Translations under genes and position numbers: made by a program
Shown: one piece after another, positions 33,577-45,400 of the stretch
How positions within the stretch are numbered: the first letter of the stretch is position 1
Layout of the letters: each line of letters opens with the position of its first letter
DNA from: Arbacia lixula
Lineage: Eukaryota; Echinodermata; Echinoidea; Arbacioida; Arbaciidae
DNA length: 64,000 nucleotides
NCBI GenBank assembly: GCA_963669155.1
Contig: OZ022593.1
Location: 19,020,291-19,084,290 of the forward strand
Direction: 5' to 3'
Notes under the pieces: generated by a model
What the model was told of the DNA's origin: nothing
The model's database searches: none
Seen by the model: the letters and a program-made list of their open reading frames with translations, nothing else

Positions 33577-35941
33577 ATGCTTACACAAGTACATGTATGC
33601 ATTGATCAACACACACGTCATGCATTTCAAAGTCTTGTAATCTGTAAGTGGCCATAAATCATCAAGAATGTTTGAGAATATTCTAGTACACTGTGCAATG
33701 CTGTATGGTTTGCCATTTTTGGTTTCTTTGTCAGCAACATATTCACATCAGTGCATGTAAAATACGTTGCCTAGCTTTATGGGGTGCCAAATAAATCATC
33801 TGATGCTGCTATAAAATCATTGATTTTCAGCACAGAATCAATTATACTTCAATTATTTGTTGTAATTGCTTTGTGGAGAAACTTACTATTCCATAGGGCT
33901 TATGAGGACAATATCAATTATATGGAATTAATGATAATTTATTATTTGGTGTCCCGTAAAGTTAGGCCAGGTTTAGTACACTGTTTCCATTAAACCTTTA
34001 TTTAGAATATATACATGTAGGCCAAAGCGTTTAAAGCCCTTTTACCTCAAAACAGTGCACTACTAGAGGTCTTGATCATAGACTATCCCTGCATCCCCTT
34101 CCTTCACACCGATCTATTTTTAGACACAAATTCAGCCGTAGGCTTGATGAATACATTACCACCAGTCCTACCTTTGTATTTTGGGGTCTTTTGGTGTCCA
34201 TGTCTACTACATGAAATCCACACTGACCATAGATTTGTTCATACAAGGTAATCTCAGTAATCATGTACTTGTTCACACCTGTCTCGTCTTATAACTAATT
34301 GTGTGAAAATGTAATATTTAATGAAATGTTGAAATATGAGAAACCATAGGAAATCCTGCATCACAAATCTTGCATCATATTTGCTGTGAAAAAAACACAG
34401 GGCTCTGTGCCTAAACGTGCATCAGATTTGATGATTTGCTGTGATTATTTTGTTCTCCATTTTTATTTTGGAAACTGCATGGAGCTGAGTCTGTAGAGTG
34501 GAACAGCTGTCATGCTTTTGATTACAGTAGTGTGAACATGGAGCCATGGGTATTGTCAGAACTGGTACCCTGCAATCACTAGAGCTGTCTTATCATTGTA
34601 TGCAGTTTGTGCACTAGTATACTGGCGCAGTGTACACATTCAGTACCAGAAGATTTGTCAGTATCACTGTTTGAACTAGCTCTGCCTTCATGCTACAACA
34701 GTATGTACAGTGTAGAATGTGTAATACTAGGCATGAAAAGGAAATATACTGTACATGTAGTAATTCCTGTACAGGTAGTAATTCCTGTACAGTATGGCTG
34801 ATCAATGAAAAAAAAAAGAAAATTGAGCAAAATTGTACAATTTATGGAGTTCTCTACCATGTGTTGTTTCTGTTTATTTTATTATTCTGACTGACAAAAA
34901 TGTGCTACATGTACATGAAAGGATAAGAGATGGACAAAAATAAAAACATTTATATTTGTCCTTATAAATTAAAGATTGGTGTCAAATTGCTTCTCTCTGT
35001 CATTTGATGGCGAATAAAAAAAAAAAAAAAGTTGCAAACGTTCTGTCTGCCCAAGGCTTTAGATATGCGTATCCAACGTGCAAGACACAAGGTATGGAAA
35101 GATTACCCAGATGTTGAATTTTGTACAGTATATGTGTACAATACCCATCAATCTGTACCCGTAATTGTAAAAATAACCCGTAAAAATGAGGGTTTGGCCC
35201 ATTTGTGCACAGAGACTGGCGGTACCCAGTGGTATTTCAAGTCCGCCCCTGCCTGTGCTGTGCATGCAAGCATAATGTGTCACGGTCGGGTGATGTGACA
35301 AAAAATCAAAACTACCCATTATATTGTCAGGTGTTGTTTATGGTAAAAAAAATTATTTGAAGTTTAAGTACAGTGTAGGTAATTTTTGGATGAATTTGTT
35401 CTTCTCAGACTACCCAAATAGGGACATTACAAAAGCTGAATATTTCACCATTATTGCCATAGTCTGACTGCTCTTGTAGAGCTATTTTAAAGTGAGCTTT
35501 CAATACGATATACAGTACATTTGTCTGTCAAGTCTGTGGAGAGTGGTACCAGTGCATTAATTAACCAAGTCAGTGCCAGGTAGACAGACTTCAAATTGCA
35601 TTACACAATTACCATACGGCCATACACTTGTGAGAGTGATTAGCATGCATGTCACTCGATACACCCTTTCCCATCAGGTGAAGGCCATAAGACTTTATTA
35701 TCTTGCCACATCAGAATAAGTGCGGTATCATGTAAGCACTGACGTCATAGACACTGTGCAGTCCTTGAAAATTCATTGTACTTCAGTTTCCATGGTGATA
35801 GATACTCCATCTGAATTAAAGAGTAAGTGTTAGAATGTGTAACCATGTTGCAGCTATACATTGTACCAGGGACAGACTCCTGTGTTGCAGCAATGAACTG
35901 TTTCATGTGTGTGTGTGCCTGTGTGAGAGAGGGATGGCAAG

Positions 35942-36259
35942 TTAAAGGGAAAGTCGACCCTGAAGTTAAGTTGGTTTTCATAAAAGGCTGATGAGACATG
36001 AAGGAAATTTTGTGATGTCATACTTGTGCGAGATGCTCTCCCATATGTTGTGTTTTATTTTTTTTTTGAAAGAGCAATTTATGGAATCATACAGCACCCA
36101 ACATATGGGAGAGCACCTTGCATGTGACGTCACAAAATCAAAATTTTAAAAGGTCATATCTTTTTTTATAATCATTTTATCAATCTTCGTCAAACCTTCA
36201 CTGACATGTTTCTGCTTTTTTGAAGACCAACTTAACTTCAGGGAGGACCTTCCCTTTAA
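35942..36259. mobile_element. Foldback element family J
   Basis: TTAAAGGGAAAGTCGACCCT and CTGAAGTTAAGTTGGT at the left face ACCAACTTAACTTCAGG and GACCTTCCCTTTAA at the right. Internal words such as TATGGGAGAGCACC also occur in inverted form as GATGCTCTCCCATATG, so the arms are long. A related fragment lies near 15150-15300. Confidence 0.8.
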
Positions 36260-36305
36260 GATGTGCAACAAGGGAGCTGTTATTATATGGAGGGTAGCCT
36301 AAATG

Positions 36306-36541
36306 TATACTACAGCTCAAAGGAATTGGCATAGGGAAAGGGAAAAGGAAGAAAGGGAAGGAGCCGCAGTTTTAAACCTGGTATATTTTGTCCAGTTCAA
36401 CATGAAACATGATGCTTCTCAGGCTAAAACATTGTGTTTCGTGCTGAATTGGACAAAATATACCATGGTTTAAAACTGCGGCTCCTTCCCTTTCTTCCCT
36501 TTCCTTTTCCCTATGCCAATTCCTTTGAGCTGGAGTGTATG
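36306..36541. mobile_element. Foldback MITE family D, copy 3
   Basis: It has the same arms as copies 1 and 2 (AAAGGAATTGGCATAGGGAA and TTTTGTCCAGTTCAACATG) with the inverted right half ending GAGCTGGAGTGTAT. It forms a near-complete hairpin. Confidence 0.85.
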
Positions 36542-38880
36542 CTATGGAGGATCACTTGGTGCTGTAATTTATTCCAATACCTGCACATTTATTGAAGTCA
36601 ATTCAGAATATTTGACACAATTTCACTCTTTCATGTAATCATTGTCAATGTTTATCTGCAAAATTAGATAACATTGACACATGTGACAGAAATCTTTAGA
36701 ATTAAAGGCTTTGCACAGACAAATTTGGACTAATGTGCTCTTGAATGCAATCATGGGATTTGTGGTTAGGAAATGAAGATTATTTTCCCTGAATTGAGAC
36801 CCTGGTTCAAGAAATGTTGGCCTGCATAGCATGTTCTAGGAAGTGTCAAATTTTGCACATTTTTATTCAAGTCGTGTCAGATATCATTAGTTGTATTCCA
36901 TTCAGAGAGGCATACTGTACGTATGTCAGGCATGTGGGAAAGTGAGTGGGGTAGTTTTGGGACAAATAAGTTGGAACGAATTCAGTGCTTCGCTTAATAA
37001 TGATGGCTGTATAGCGCTTCATGTACTATGTAACATCGCAAATAAGTAAACCAGCAAAATGATAAGAGAAATATATACAGAGATTTGCAGCCAACAATGA
37101 CTGTAAGATTATGAACTGGTTGATTAAAAGCACTTATTAACATGCATTAATTTCGAAGTGACTACACATAGTGTGTTTACATCGCCTCTATTACAGTACA
37201 TAGGTTCATGTACTTGTATAATGTACATGTGTGCACGGATTGTACAGTATTCTCATTTTTATCATTAATCTGACCGCAAGTAACTCTAGATGTATTTGCA
37301 GATAACATTTTTAAAACAAACATACTTAGATTGATTTGTATTTGCACACCCCAGATTTATGTAGATCACATTTGCTACTCAAGCATTTACTGAACATGTA
37401 CCAGATATGGGTGCATATGTTCGTTGTAACAAAGGTTGATGTTTATTCCGAACAGACGCATTTTGAACATGTACCTCTGAGCTATTTAATAAAAAAACAA
37501 ACAAACAAACAAGGTGTACTTTTTCTAAACATTTAAATGCATGCAAATATCTGAAGGTTCTTCAATCTGAAAATGAAGTGAGTTTTATTATCCGAAGTGA
37601 AATAGATACGTGTAGGCTTTGCTGATTCTATGATAAAGGGTTCTCCAATCCAAAATGAAATAAACTCCTTTTTTAAAACTCCTTCTCCGCCAGGCCCCAT
37701 AGTACTGCCCTTGATGGGTACATGTACTACATCTCTGTGATTTTGTGTACATGGACATGTTGTTAGTAAAGGGGGAAAATTGCACATTGCACTATGAAAT
37801 CATACAAGGTATTATCATACAATCATATCAAATTCAAAGGGTCCCTTTTAAATTTTGTCTAAATATGTTCGAAATGACAATGTACTTTTTCATTATGCTT
37901 TACATATTATGAATAATAAATCATAACCCTTCAAATTACACTGTATGCACACCCACAGCCTCTATGCATGTGTGCAGTATTATACTGTATGCAGTATTAT
38001 AGCTGTAAACATAAACATGTACTCAAGAAGGTGGCCAGTGTATTTTTAGCATGTGATTAGACTGATAAGTGATGATTACACACCTCTCAGTGTGAAGATG
38101 CCTTTCATGTACTGTATGGGTCAGGGATAGCCAGTTCATTGCCTCTGTGGTTTACAGTAGAAATAACAATTCAAGCCAGGCCTGTAGATATTTCATACAG
38201 TGTATAACGCTTCAACAGTTGCATACAGTGAATACATCTGTAATTGTATTGTTCCCTTCGCTATCACATTTCTAGTACTTCCTTCTGAATTAATCACTGA
38301 TATACAGACGTGCATCCTACAGTGTATATGAACGTGTCTATAGCAGTACAGCATTCTCACGTACCATACTGTACAGAAAAATTACATTTAAGTATACATG
38401 TACACAAGTTTTTCATTATCCTATATAAAAGCACCCCTGATACATTAATTTTGTGCCTGTAAGTAATACACACAACTCTTATGGGGCACACACATTATAT
38501 GCTTGAAAATGCAAACTGTACATGATGTATACTTGATCTGTACATGCATACAAATATGTTGGGTAGAGAGATCTACATGTAGTAGTAAACCAAAAAATCT
38601 TCAATGTCTTAGTCACATACATGTACGTACACTGCATGGATGTGTACAACCTTGTTGAAGATAGATCCAGGCTTTTGTATCAATCTTTAATAAACAAGCT
38701 GTTTTTGTAATGACTTCTATTCCCCCTTACTGCAGCGTAACATCTTATTTCATTCACATGTATCTAGTGATCCATTTTCAATGGGTGGAACGCACCATTT
38801 ATCTATTAGTTGTTGCTAGTCGGACAAACTTGGGACAAGCATTGTGTTGTTTGAATGGCATGTATAACAGCTGCTTATAA

Positions 38881-39000
38881 TACACTCCAGCTCAGAGGAA
38901 TTGGCATAGGGAAGGGGAAAGGGAAGAAAAGGAAGGAGCCGCAGTTTTAAGCCGCAGTATATTTTTCCCAGTTCAGCATGAAACACGCTGCATGTAATGT
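38881..39000. mobile_element. Foldback MITE family D, copy 4 (left half only)
   Basis: It starts TACACTCCAGCTCAGAGGAA and continues to CCCAGTTCAGCATGAAACA, then stops before a poly-C run at 39012-39029. The right arm is missing, so this is a truncated copy. It is flanked on both sides by family E fragments (38777-38870 and 39065-39160). Confidence 0.75.
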
Positions 39001-39223
39001 ATTTACAGCTTCCCCCCCCCCCCCCCCCCGCGCCCCGAAGTGCGCAAAAACGTGGTATTTCAATCACCTGTACAGTGTATCTAGTGATGCAGTTTCTATT
39101 AATGGAATGCACTCTAAATCTATGTAATTGTTGCTAGTCAGACCAGTATAATAATCTGCTTATTGCACAGTAATGATAAATTCTGTTGTTAAATTGTAAT
39201 CTTGACTCTTGTGTCCTCTCCAG

Positions 39224-39453
39224 AAGCCCTCTAGTGCTGAGAAGCTGTCCAGTGCTGAGACACCCTCTAGTGGTGAGAATAAGCCACCTAGCGATGGGAA
39301 GCCACCCAGCGATGGGAAGCCGTCTAGCGATGAGAAGCCAGTCAGTGCTGGGTGTGTGCCCCCAGCCAGCTTGGGGCTACCAGAGATTCATGAGCCCCCC
39401 ATCCCTCCCCAGAGAGACAACATCCCCTTCTTCCTCAAGGGGCTGCCCCCAAG
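39224..39453 (+). CDS. CDS2: CDS gene exon 1 of those visible: N-terminal low-complexity region
   Basis: Acceptor CTCTCCAG and donor CCCAAG|GTATGG, phase 0 in and 2 out. It encodes residues 1-76 of the visible part: an imperfect repeat of about eight residues ([31 protein letters not shown]) followed by a Pro-rich stretch leading into the first conserved block. The N-terminal cytosolic region of this family is normally variable. An in-frame TGA at 39203 shows that the exon cannot extend upstream. Confidence 0.85.
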
Positions 39454-42400
39454 GTATGGTCCCAGAGTCAAACCAGGGCCCTGTTGCATAAAACTTACTA
39501 TTAATGGTACATATGTAATTCTGCCATCAATGGTGGTAACATTGCTGAACAGCCAATCAAAGTCAAAGTTTTCATAAAAATTACCATTGATAGCAAAGTT
39601 ACTATCAATGGTAAGTTTTATGCAATAGGGCCCAGGGGGATGTTTCACCAAGATGTGTCTAAGCTACACATGACTGGTAACCTGTTCTTGGGTGCCATAA
39701 TAGATTCTCATTGATTTTTATTCCCATGAGCTAAAGTTGAAACCTGATCTTTTTGGATTAAAAATCTTTTTGTTAACAAGCATCTGAATTCATTATTTGT
39801 CAAAGTTGATGATTGTAGGTAATTCACTCCGTCTTTGTTAGAAACAGGAACAAATTATATCTCATTTAGCACAAGGACAGGAGCCATATTCATGGAACCT
39901 TACTAAGCCTAGTTACTTACTAAAGTGCATCAAAATGCATGCATTGTAGTAACCAACTAGGCTATTATGCTTTCATGAATATGACCTCAGGTCACCAGTC
40001 ATGCATAACTTCTTACATCTTGTTGAAACACCCCCAGTACCAGACACATAGATGCTGTGCAGAATTTTGAATACAATATGCGGGACAGTGACATACATAC
40101 ATGTACATGCACACGCACATGTACTATGAACAGTATGTACATGTTCACTGTATTACTGAGTATCTGTATTTCTTTGCAGTGTGCACAGTCACCTGTATTG
40201 CAAACACTTCAAAGTAATTTGTAATTTGTGTGCATACGCTTTCTCATAATATGCATAAGACGTTGTACCCTACATACATGTATGGTTTGGGTCTCTTTAA
40301 ATGGGCACAATGCTGTTATTTTAATTTCCATTATCATTATCTTAATCCTTTTCCGCCTCTTCTCCCCTTCACCCTTTCCGCTATTTCTTTCTTCTTCTTC
40401 CCCTCTTCCTCCTCTTCCTCCCCATCTCTATTTCTTCCTTCCCTCTTCCTTCCTCTTTTCCTCCTCCCCTGCCTTCCCCTCTTCCCCCCCTTTCTCTCTT
40501 TGTTTCTTCCTTCTTCCTCTTTTTCTTCATCCCTTCTTCCTCATCAACACACCCTTTCTTTTCTTTAACCTCCCCTCCACTCTTCCTCCTTCTTCATGTC
40601 CTCATGTGGCCCCTTATTGTTTGCTTATGTCTCATGATCATCATGATCTACCATTTTTGAGTTTTATCTCCTCCTCTCTAATTGATTTCCGTCATCCTGT
40701 TCTTTTTTGTCTCTCCTCCTCCTCCTCCTCCTCCTCCTCCTCCTCCTCCTCCTCGTCTGCCCATCCCCATGTCCTGTAGATGGCAGAACTGGGTGATCCG
40801 AGGAGCAGTGTCCTTTGCGCTGGTGTTTGGCTACATGTTCATCATCTACATGGGCCCAGTGGGACTCACAGGACTGGTACGAAAACAAATCAACATTGCT
40901 TTCCTGGGGAAAAAAAATATCCCAGAGAAGAGAATGTCAACTTTAAATGCAAGCACAGAGAAATTATATATTGTAAATAGTTCATTTATTTATTCTGAGC
41001 AGGAAATTCATTTTCCACTTCTACAAAAATAGATACAATATACATAAACACAGAATTATATCACATAAACATAAATATACTTAAACATAACATTACATAA
41101 CATAACATAAGCATTAACATACATACAACTACAATGCTACATTATTAACGATCAATCCACAGTGTCTAAATTCACTTCAGAGTGAAATTGATTGCCATTT
41201 ATTCAGATACTAGATTGTCAAACTTTCACTTTGGGATAATGCATGACCATATACATTATAATTGTGTTCCTTGTTCGAGTGTTTGAAACATAAACGAGAG
41301 AGAATAGTATCAGAAAGTGAAAGAGTGAGAGAAAGGGGGAGGGGAGTGGTAGAGGGCAGAGCAAGAGAGAGAGAGAGAGATGGATCATGCAAGATTGCAG
41401 ACACTATGTACACTATCACATAGTATCATATAATGCAAGCTCATGAAAATGAAACTTATCTAACTTGAGAGTTTAGAAAGATGCATCAAGTCGGGGAGGA
41501 ACAATTGTCGAAAATGTGCACCCTTTTTGCATGGTGAACATAGGCATATTTTTGGCTGGTTGGAAAGGTCATTTAATGGGTGCGAGGGGCCCCGCATTCT
41601 TTGTTTCTCTTTAGACAGGACATTCTTGTGGTGCAGGCCTTCAATGGAGGGAACCTCAACCCCTATGGCATGTCTCGCTACTTTTCTTGGGCACTCTTTA
41701 TCACACTGATGTTATGTTTTTCCTGTAGATGCAGTTTCCATTCATTTAATAAGCCATTTTCATAATGTATTCACAACTTTCCCGTAATTGCTTGGTGACA
41801 TCCACCTGTATTTTGTGATTCAGTTTGAATGGATGGAATGCACATTGAATCTATTAGTTGTTGCTACTCAGACAAACTTAGGACAAGGTGTGGGGTTACC
41901 AATAGGAACGTTCTGTATTGTTTGAACAATGTGAATAAAATTTGCATACAAAGTGAAAATGGGATATTGAATCTGTTCACCATGCCATATGATAATGTCA
42001 TGTGTTTATTTCTTAATCCTACATGTATATTCTTCAGATTGAGAGGTGATGTATGTATTGGTGATCATCAGCATCATGCAATCTGATACTTGTTCTTCAG
42101 ATCACAGAAAATAACTGAGGATGTAAAATTTGATGAGCGGAGAAATTAGTGTGCAGACCAATTACCAATGACTGTTATACGTCTGTGACTCTCTGTGGAG
42201 CAATCTGCTTAAAATAGGGAGCAAATTGCATTGCTACACCAGGCAAATCATTCCCTGGAGCATTTCAATCTCATGAAGAGTAATGAATTTGTTTATATTA
42301 TCATTTTCTATGTTTATTTGATCTAGATTCTGCTGATTGAAGTGATGTGTTTTAAGGAGATCATCAGCATTGGCCATGCAGTCTACCGCACACAGAACCT

Positions 42401-45400
42401 GCCCTGGTTCAGAACGCTCAGCTGGTACTTCTTAGTTTGTGCCAACTATTTCGTCTATGGACAGAGCGTCAAAGACTACTTTGGCATCGTCCTCAGGAGA
42501 GAACTAGTAAGCTTCATATATGTGTACTGCATTCACTTCGCCACATCAATTCTCCCTATCGTATATAGCCGATATCAAGCGATATCACCACGCGATTCCG
42601 ACATCTGATAGATTGCTTTTGGGATGTATACTCCCAGTAAGAGTTTGATACGTATTCAGTTCACGCAATAACGCACAGAATCTGTAATTTCGACCCTCGT
42701 AAACCTCGTAATATTAAAATGGAAGGGTTGTTACATGGACGAATGACTTGAAAAAAATACCACCAATCACTCATGGCCATGTTTTTGCCTACCTCAACAT
42801 TGATTGTGGATGGACTAATGAAGGAATGAAAAGACACAAGCAAGACGATGGCTATAGAATGTTCGTGAACCAGAAGTTCATATCCCAAGAATTAAAGGTT
42901 AAAAAAATTAGAGCGCCACATGCGTTCAGATTCGGAGAGCTATATGCGATAGGGAGAATTGCACTCACAAGATGTAGGGATCCCTTACTGCTACTTGATA
43001 TGATATTTAGTCGTTGGTTTTCTGTGCATTGTTGAAGATTGAAGAATGTTCTACAGAAATAAATGAAATGAAATGAAAATACATAAAAACTTTCATACAT
43101 GTACACACTGTATATACATACATACTGGGTAGATAATGAAAATGAAATGAAATGAATAGTTTTTAATGATATCTACCATTTTGTTTGTATTTTCAGAATG
43201 TCCTGCAGCCATTTATTGACTACTACCGATTCATCTCATTCTGTCTGTACGTCATTGGTAAGAAGATTTATTGAAACATGAATTTGTTCTCTATTTATCG
43301 AGAGTTACAGTACATCATTGGTAAGAAGATATGTTGAAACATGAATTTGTTCTCTATTTATAGAGAGTTACAGTGCATCATTGGTAAGAAGATTTGTTGA
43401 AACATGAATTTGTTCTCTATTTATAGAGAGTTACAGTACATCATTGGTAAGAAGATATGTTGAAACATGAATTTGTTCTCTATTTATATACTGTAAACAT
43501 ATATTTTGTGGTGTTTTAACTTTCGGGAATGAGGCGCAGACTGCGAAAATAACAACACACAAACATTTTAATGGTTGCTATTGATTATTGTATCCAGCGC
43601 GCTCTATTACTGTTTCCTACAACCTGTACAAAATGGTCAGACTAGACCATGCCATGTAATTCCAAGTACCGAGATCATGATCGTTAGCTAGAATGGTGCA
43701 GCGCGCCTTGTTAGTGTACTAGCACATTTGGTTTGGCTTTTCTGAGCTGTGTTGTATCATGTTGTATGCCTGTATGTTGGGCCCTGAGATTACTGAGAGT
43801 ACCCACCACTCATTGGCCCCAGGCATTGTGTTTTGGGGTTGTCTTTCCCCAGACTGTTTACACAATATCTTCAAGCAGTTAAACTCTTTCAAACTTGACA
43901 CCTACAAACCATTCAAACTTGACACCTGCATTTAATCCATACAACCAATGACCTGTGTAGGACTAGGGTCAAACACAGACAAATGTCAATGTCAAGGTAA
44001 AATTGTGAAAAGTTGCTTTTTACAGGATAACTTGTGCAATATTTGACCAAATATGACCAAACATGGTGTAATGATTATATAGAACAGGTCTCTCTCAGTT
44101 AGGTCTGATTTCATTTCCGAATAGCAAGTCTTCTGGGCACCAGACAATTAATTTCTACTGTCAGAGATTATGGTAATACTCAAGTGTCTGCATAGTCAAA
44201 ATTTCTCTTTTTTCCCTATGTTTTCTTTTCTTCTTCGTCATCTATTGGCAGGCTTCATGATGTTTGTGCTGTCACTCCAGAAGAAGCAATACTTGTGCAA
44301 TTCACTCTGGTAAGCAGTGGGCACAATTCATTTGGGGGGGGGGGGGGGGGGGGGAGGGGGGGGACGGCATGCCCAGAGCCTTTTAGCCTATTGGGGGGGG
44401 GCGGGGGCCCTAGGATCTTGACCGTTGATTGCGTGATCGCCGAGGAAAATTGGCACCTACGTCACCGATGACGTAATCGCCAAATTAGATTGTCAGTTGC
44501 ACCCAATTATTCAAATTATTCAAATTTTTAATCAATCAATTATGCTGATTAAATGCATGAAATCACAATTTGGTTGTATATCTTCAAATGTAGCCCCAAA
44601 ACTGCTAGATTTCAGTCCAGACACTCATCTTAGGATTATTATAAAATTGGAATTTTAAAAAATGGCAATATTAAAGTTTTTCTTACGTATTTTATTGTTT
44701 TTTGAATTTCTTATTTATTTCTTTGTTTTTTCTACTTTATGTTTTTCATTGTTGTTCCCGATGGAAATCATTGGCAACACTATTTCGGTCATAAATTACA
44801 TGAAATCTATTGTTTTTCATCTGTAAAAATAAAAATAATGATACATTTATGAATTTTGGCTAGATACAGTATTTGCATTGGATTTGTACATGAAATCATG
44901 TTTTTGAGCAATTTTTGGTCTGACATGCACGTACAAAATGTTACATAACTTCGGAACCGCGTACCCCCACATCGCAAATTCGGTCTTAAAAGTTGCGTGA
45001 GACTTGAAGGGAAAAAAGTCATGAAACGTCGTGGCGCAATCTTTTTGCATTACAAATTAATTGCGAAAAATGTCTCAATTACCCCCAATTCTATATCTTT
45101 ATCTTCCTCCTTACAGTTTGGATGGACCCACATAGCACTCCTCATTGTGGTCACCCAGTCCAACCTGATAGTACAGACCTTGTTTGAAGGAATGATCTGG
45201 TTCCTTCTCTCGACAACGTGTGTCATCTGCAATGACATCATGGCATACATGTTTGGTGAGTTCATTTAGTCCTCATGCATGTAGCCATAACATGGTTGTA
45301 AGGTCCGAGCGATAATACTGTTGTGGCAACTGCTGCCATGTTGAGAGCTCAATGGCTGATGCTATGATAGGTGTACATGTAACTAAGGCAAATTTATGTT

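Larger units (their letters stand above)
30041..39223 (+). other. Non-coding interval, probably 5' intron or upstream region of the CDS gene
   Basis: The first visible CDS exon starts at an acceptor (39221-39223) with an in-frame TGA just upstream, so at least one coding exon lies further 5'. I could not find it in this interval, and the 200-N gap (31193-31392) could hide it. The interval otherwise holds GT/G-run microsatellites (30480-30630), palindromes such as GAACGTTTTAAAAACGTTC near 30870, four family D foldbacks, one family J foldback and many TACATGTA-like words. Confidence 0.5.

Noticed and set aside
40228-40779. 183-codon Phe/Leu/Ser/Pro-rich frame before CDS exon 2
   Set aside because: It is an intronic pyrimidine-rich and (TCC)n sequence, and it runs into exon 2 out of frame.
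40877-41032. Extension of CDS exon 2 past 40876
   Set aside because: The reading frame stays open, but the protein stops matching the family exactly at GGACTG|GTACGA, and exon 3 continues the match in phase.
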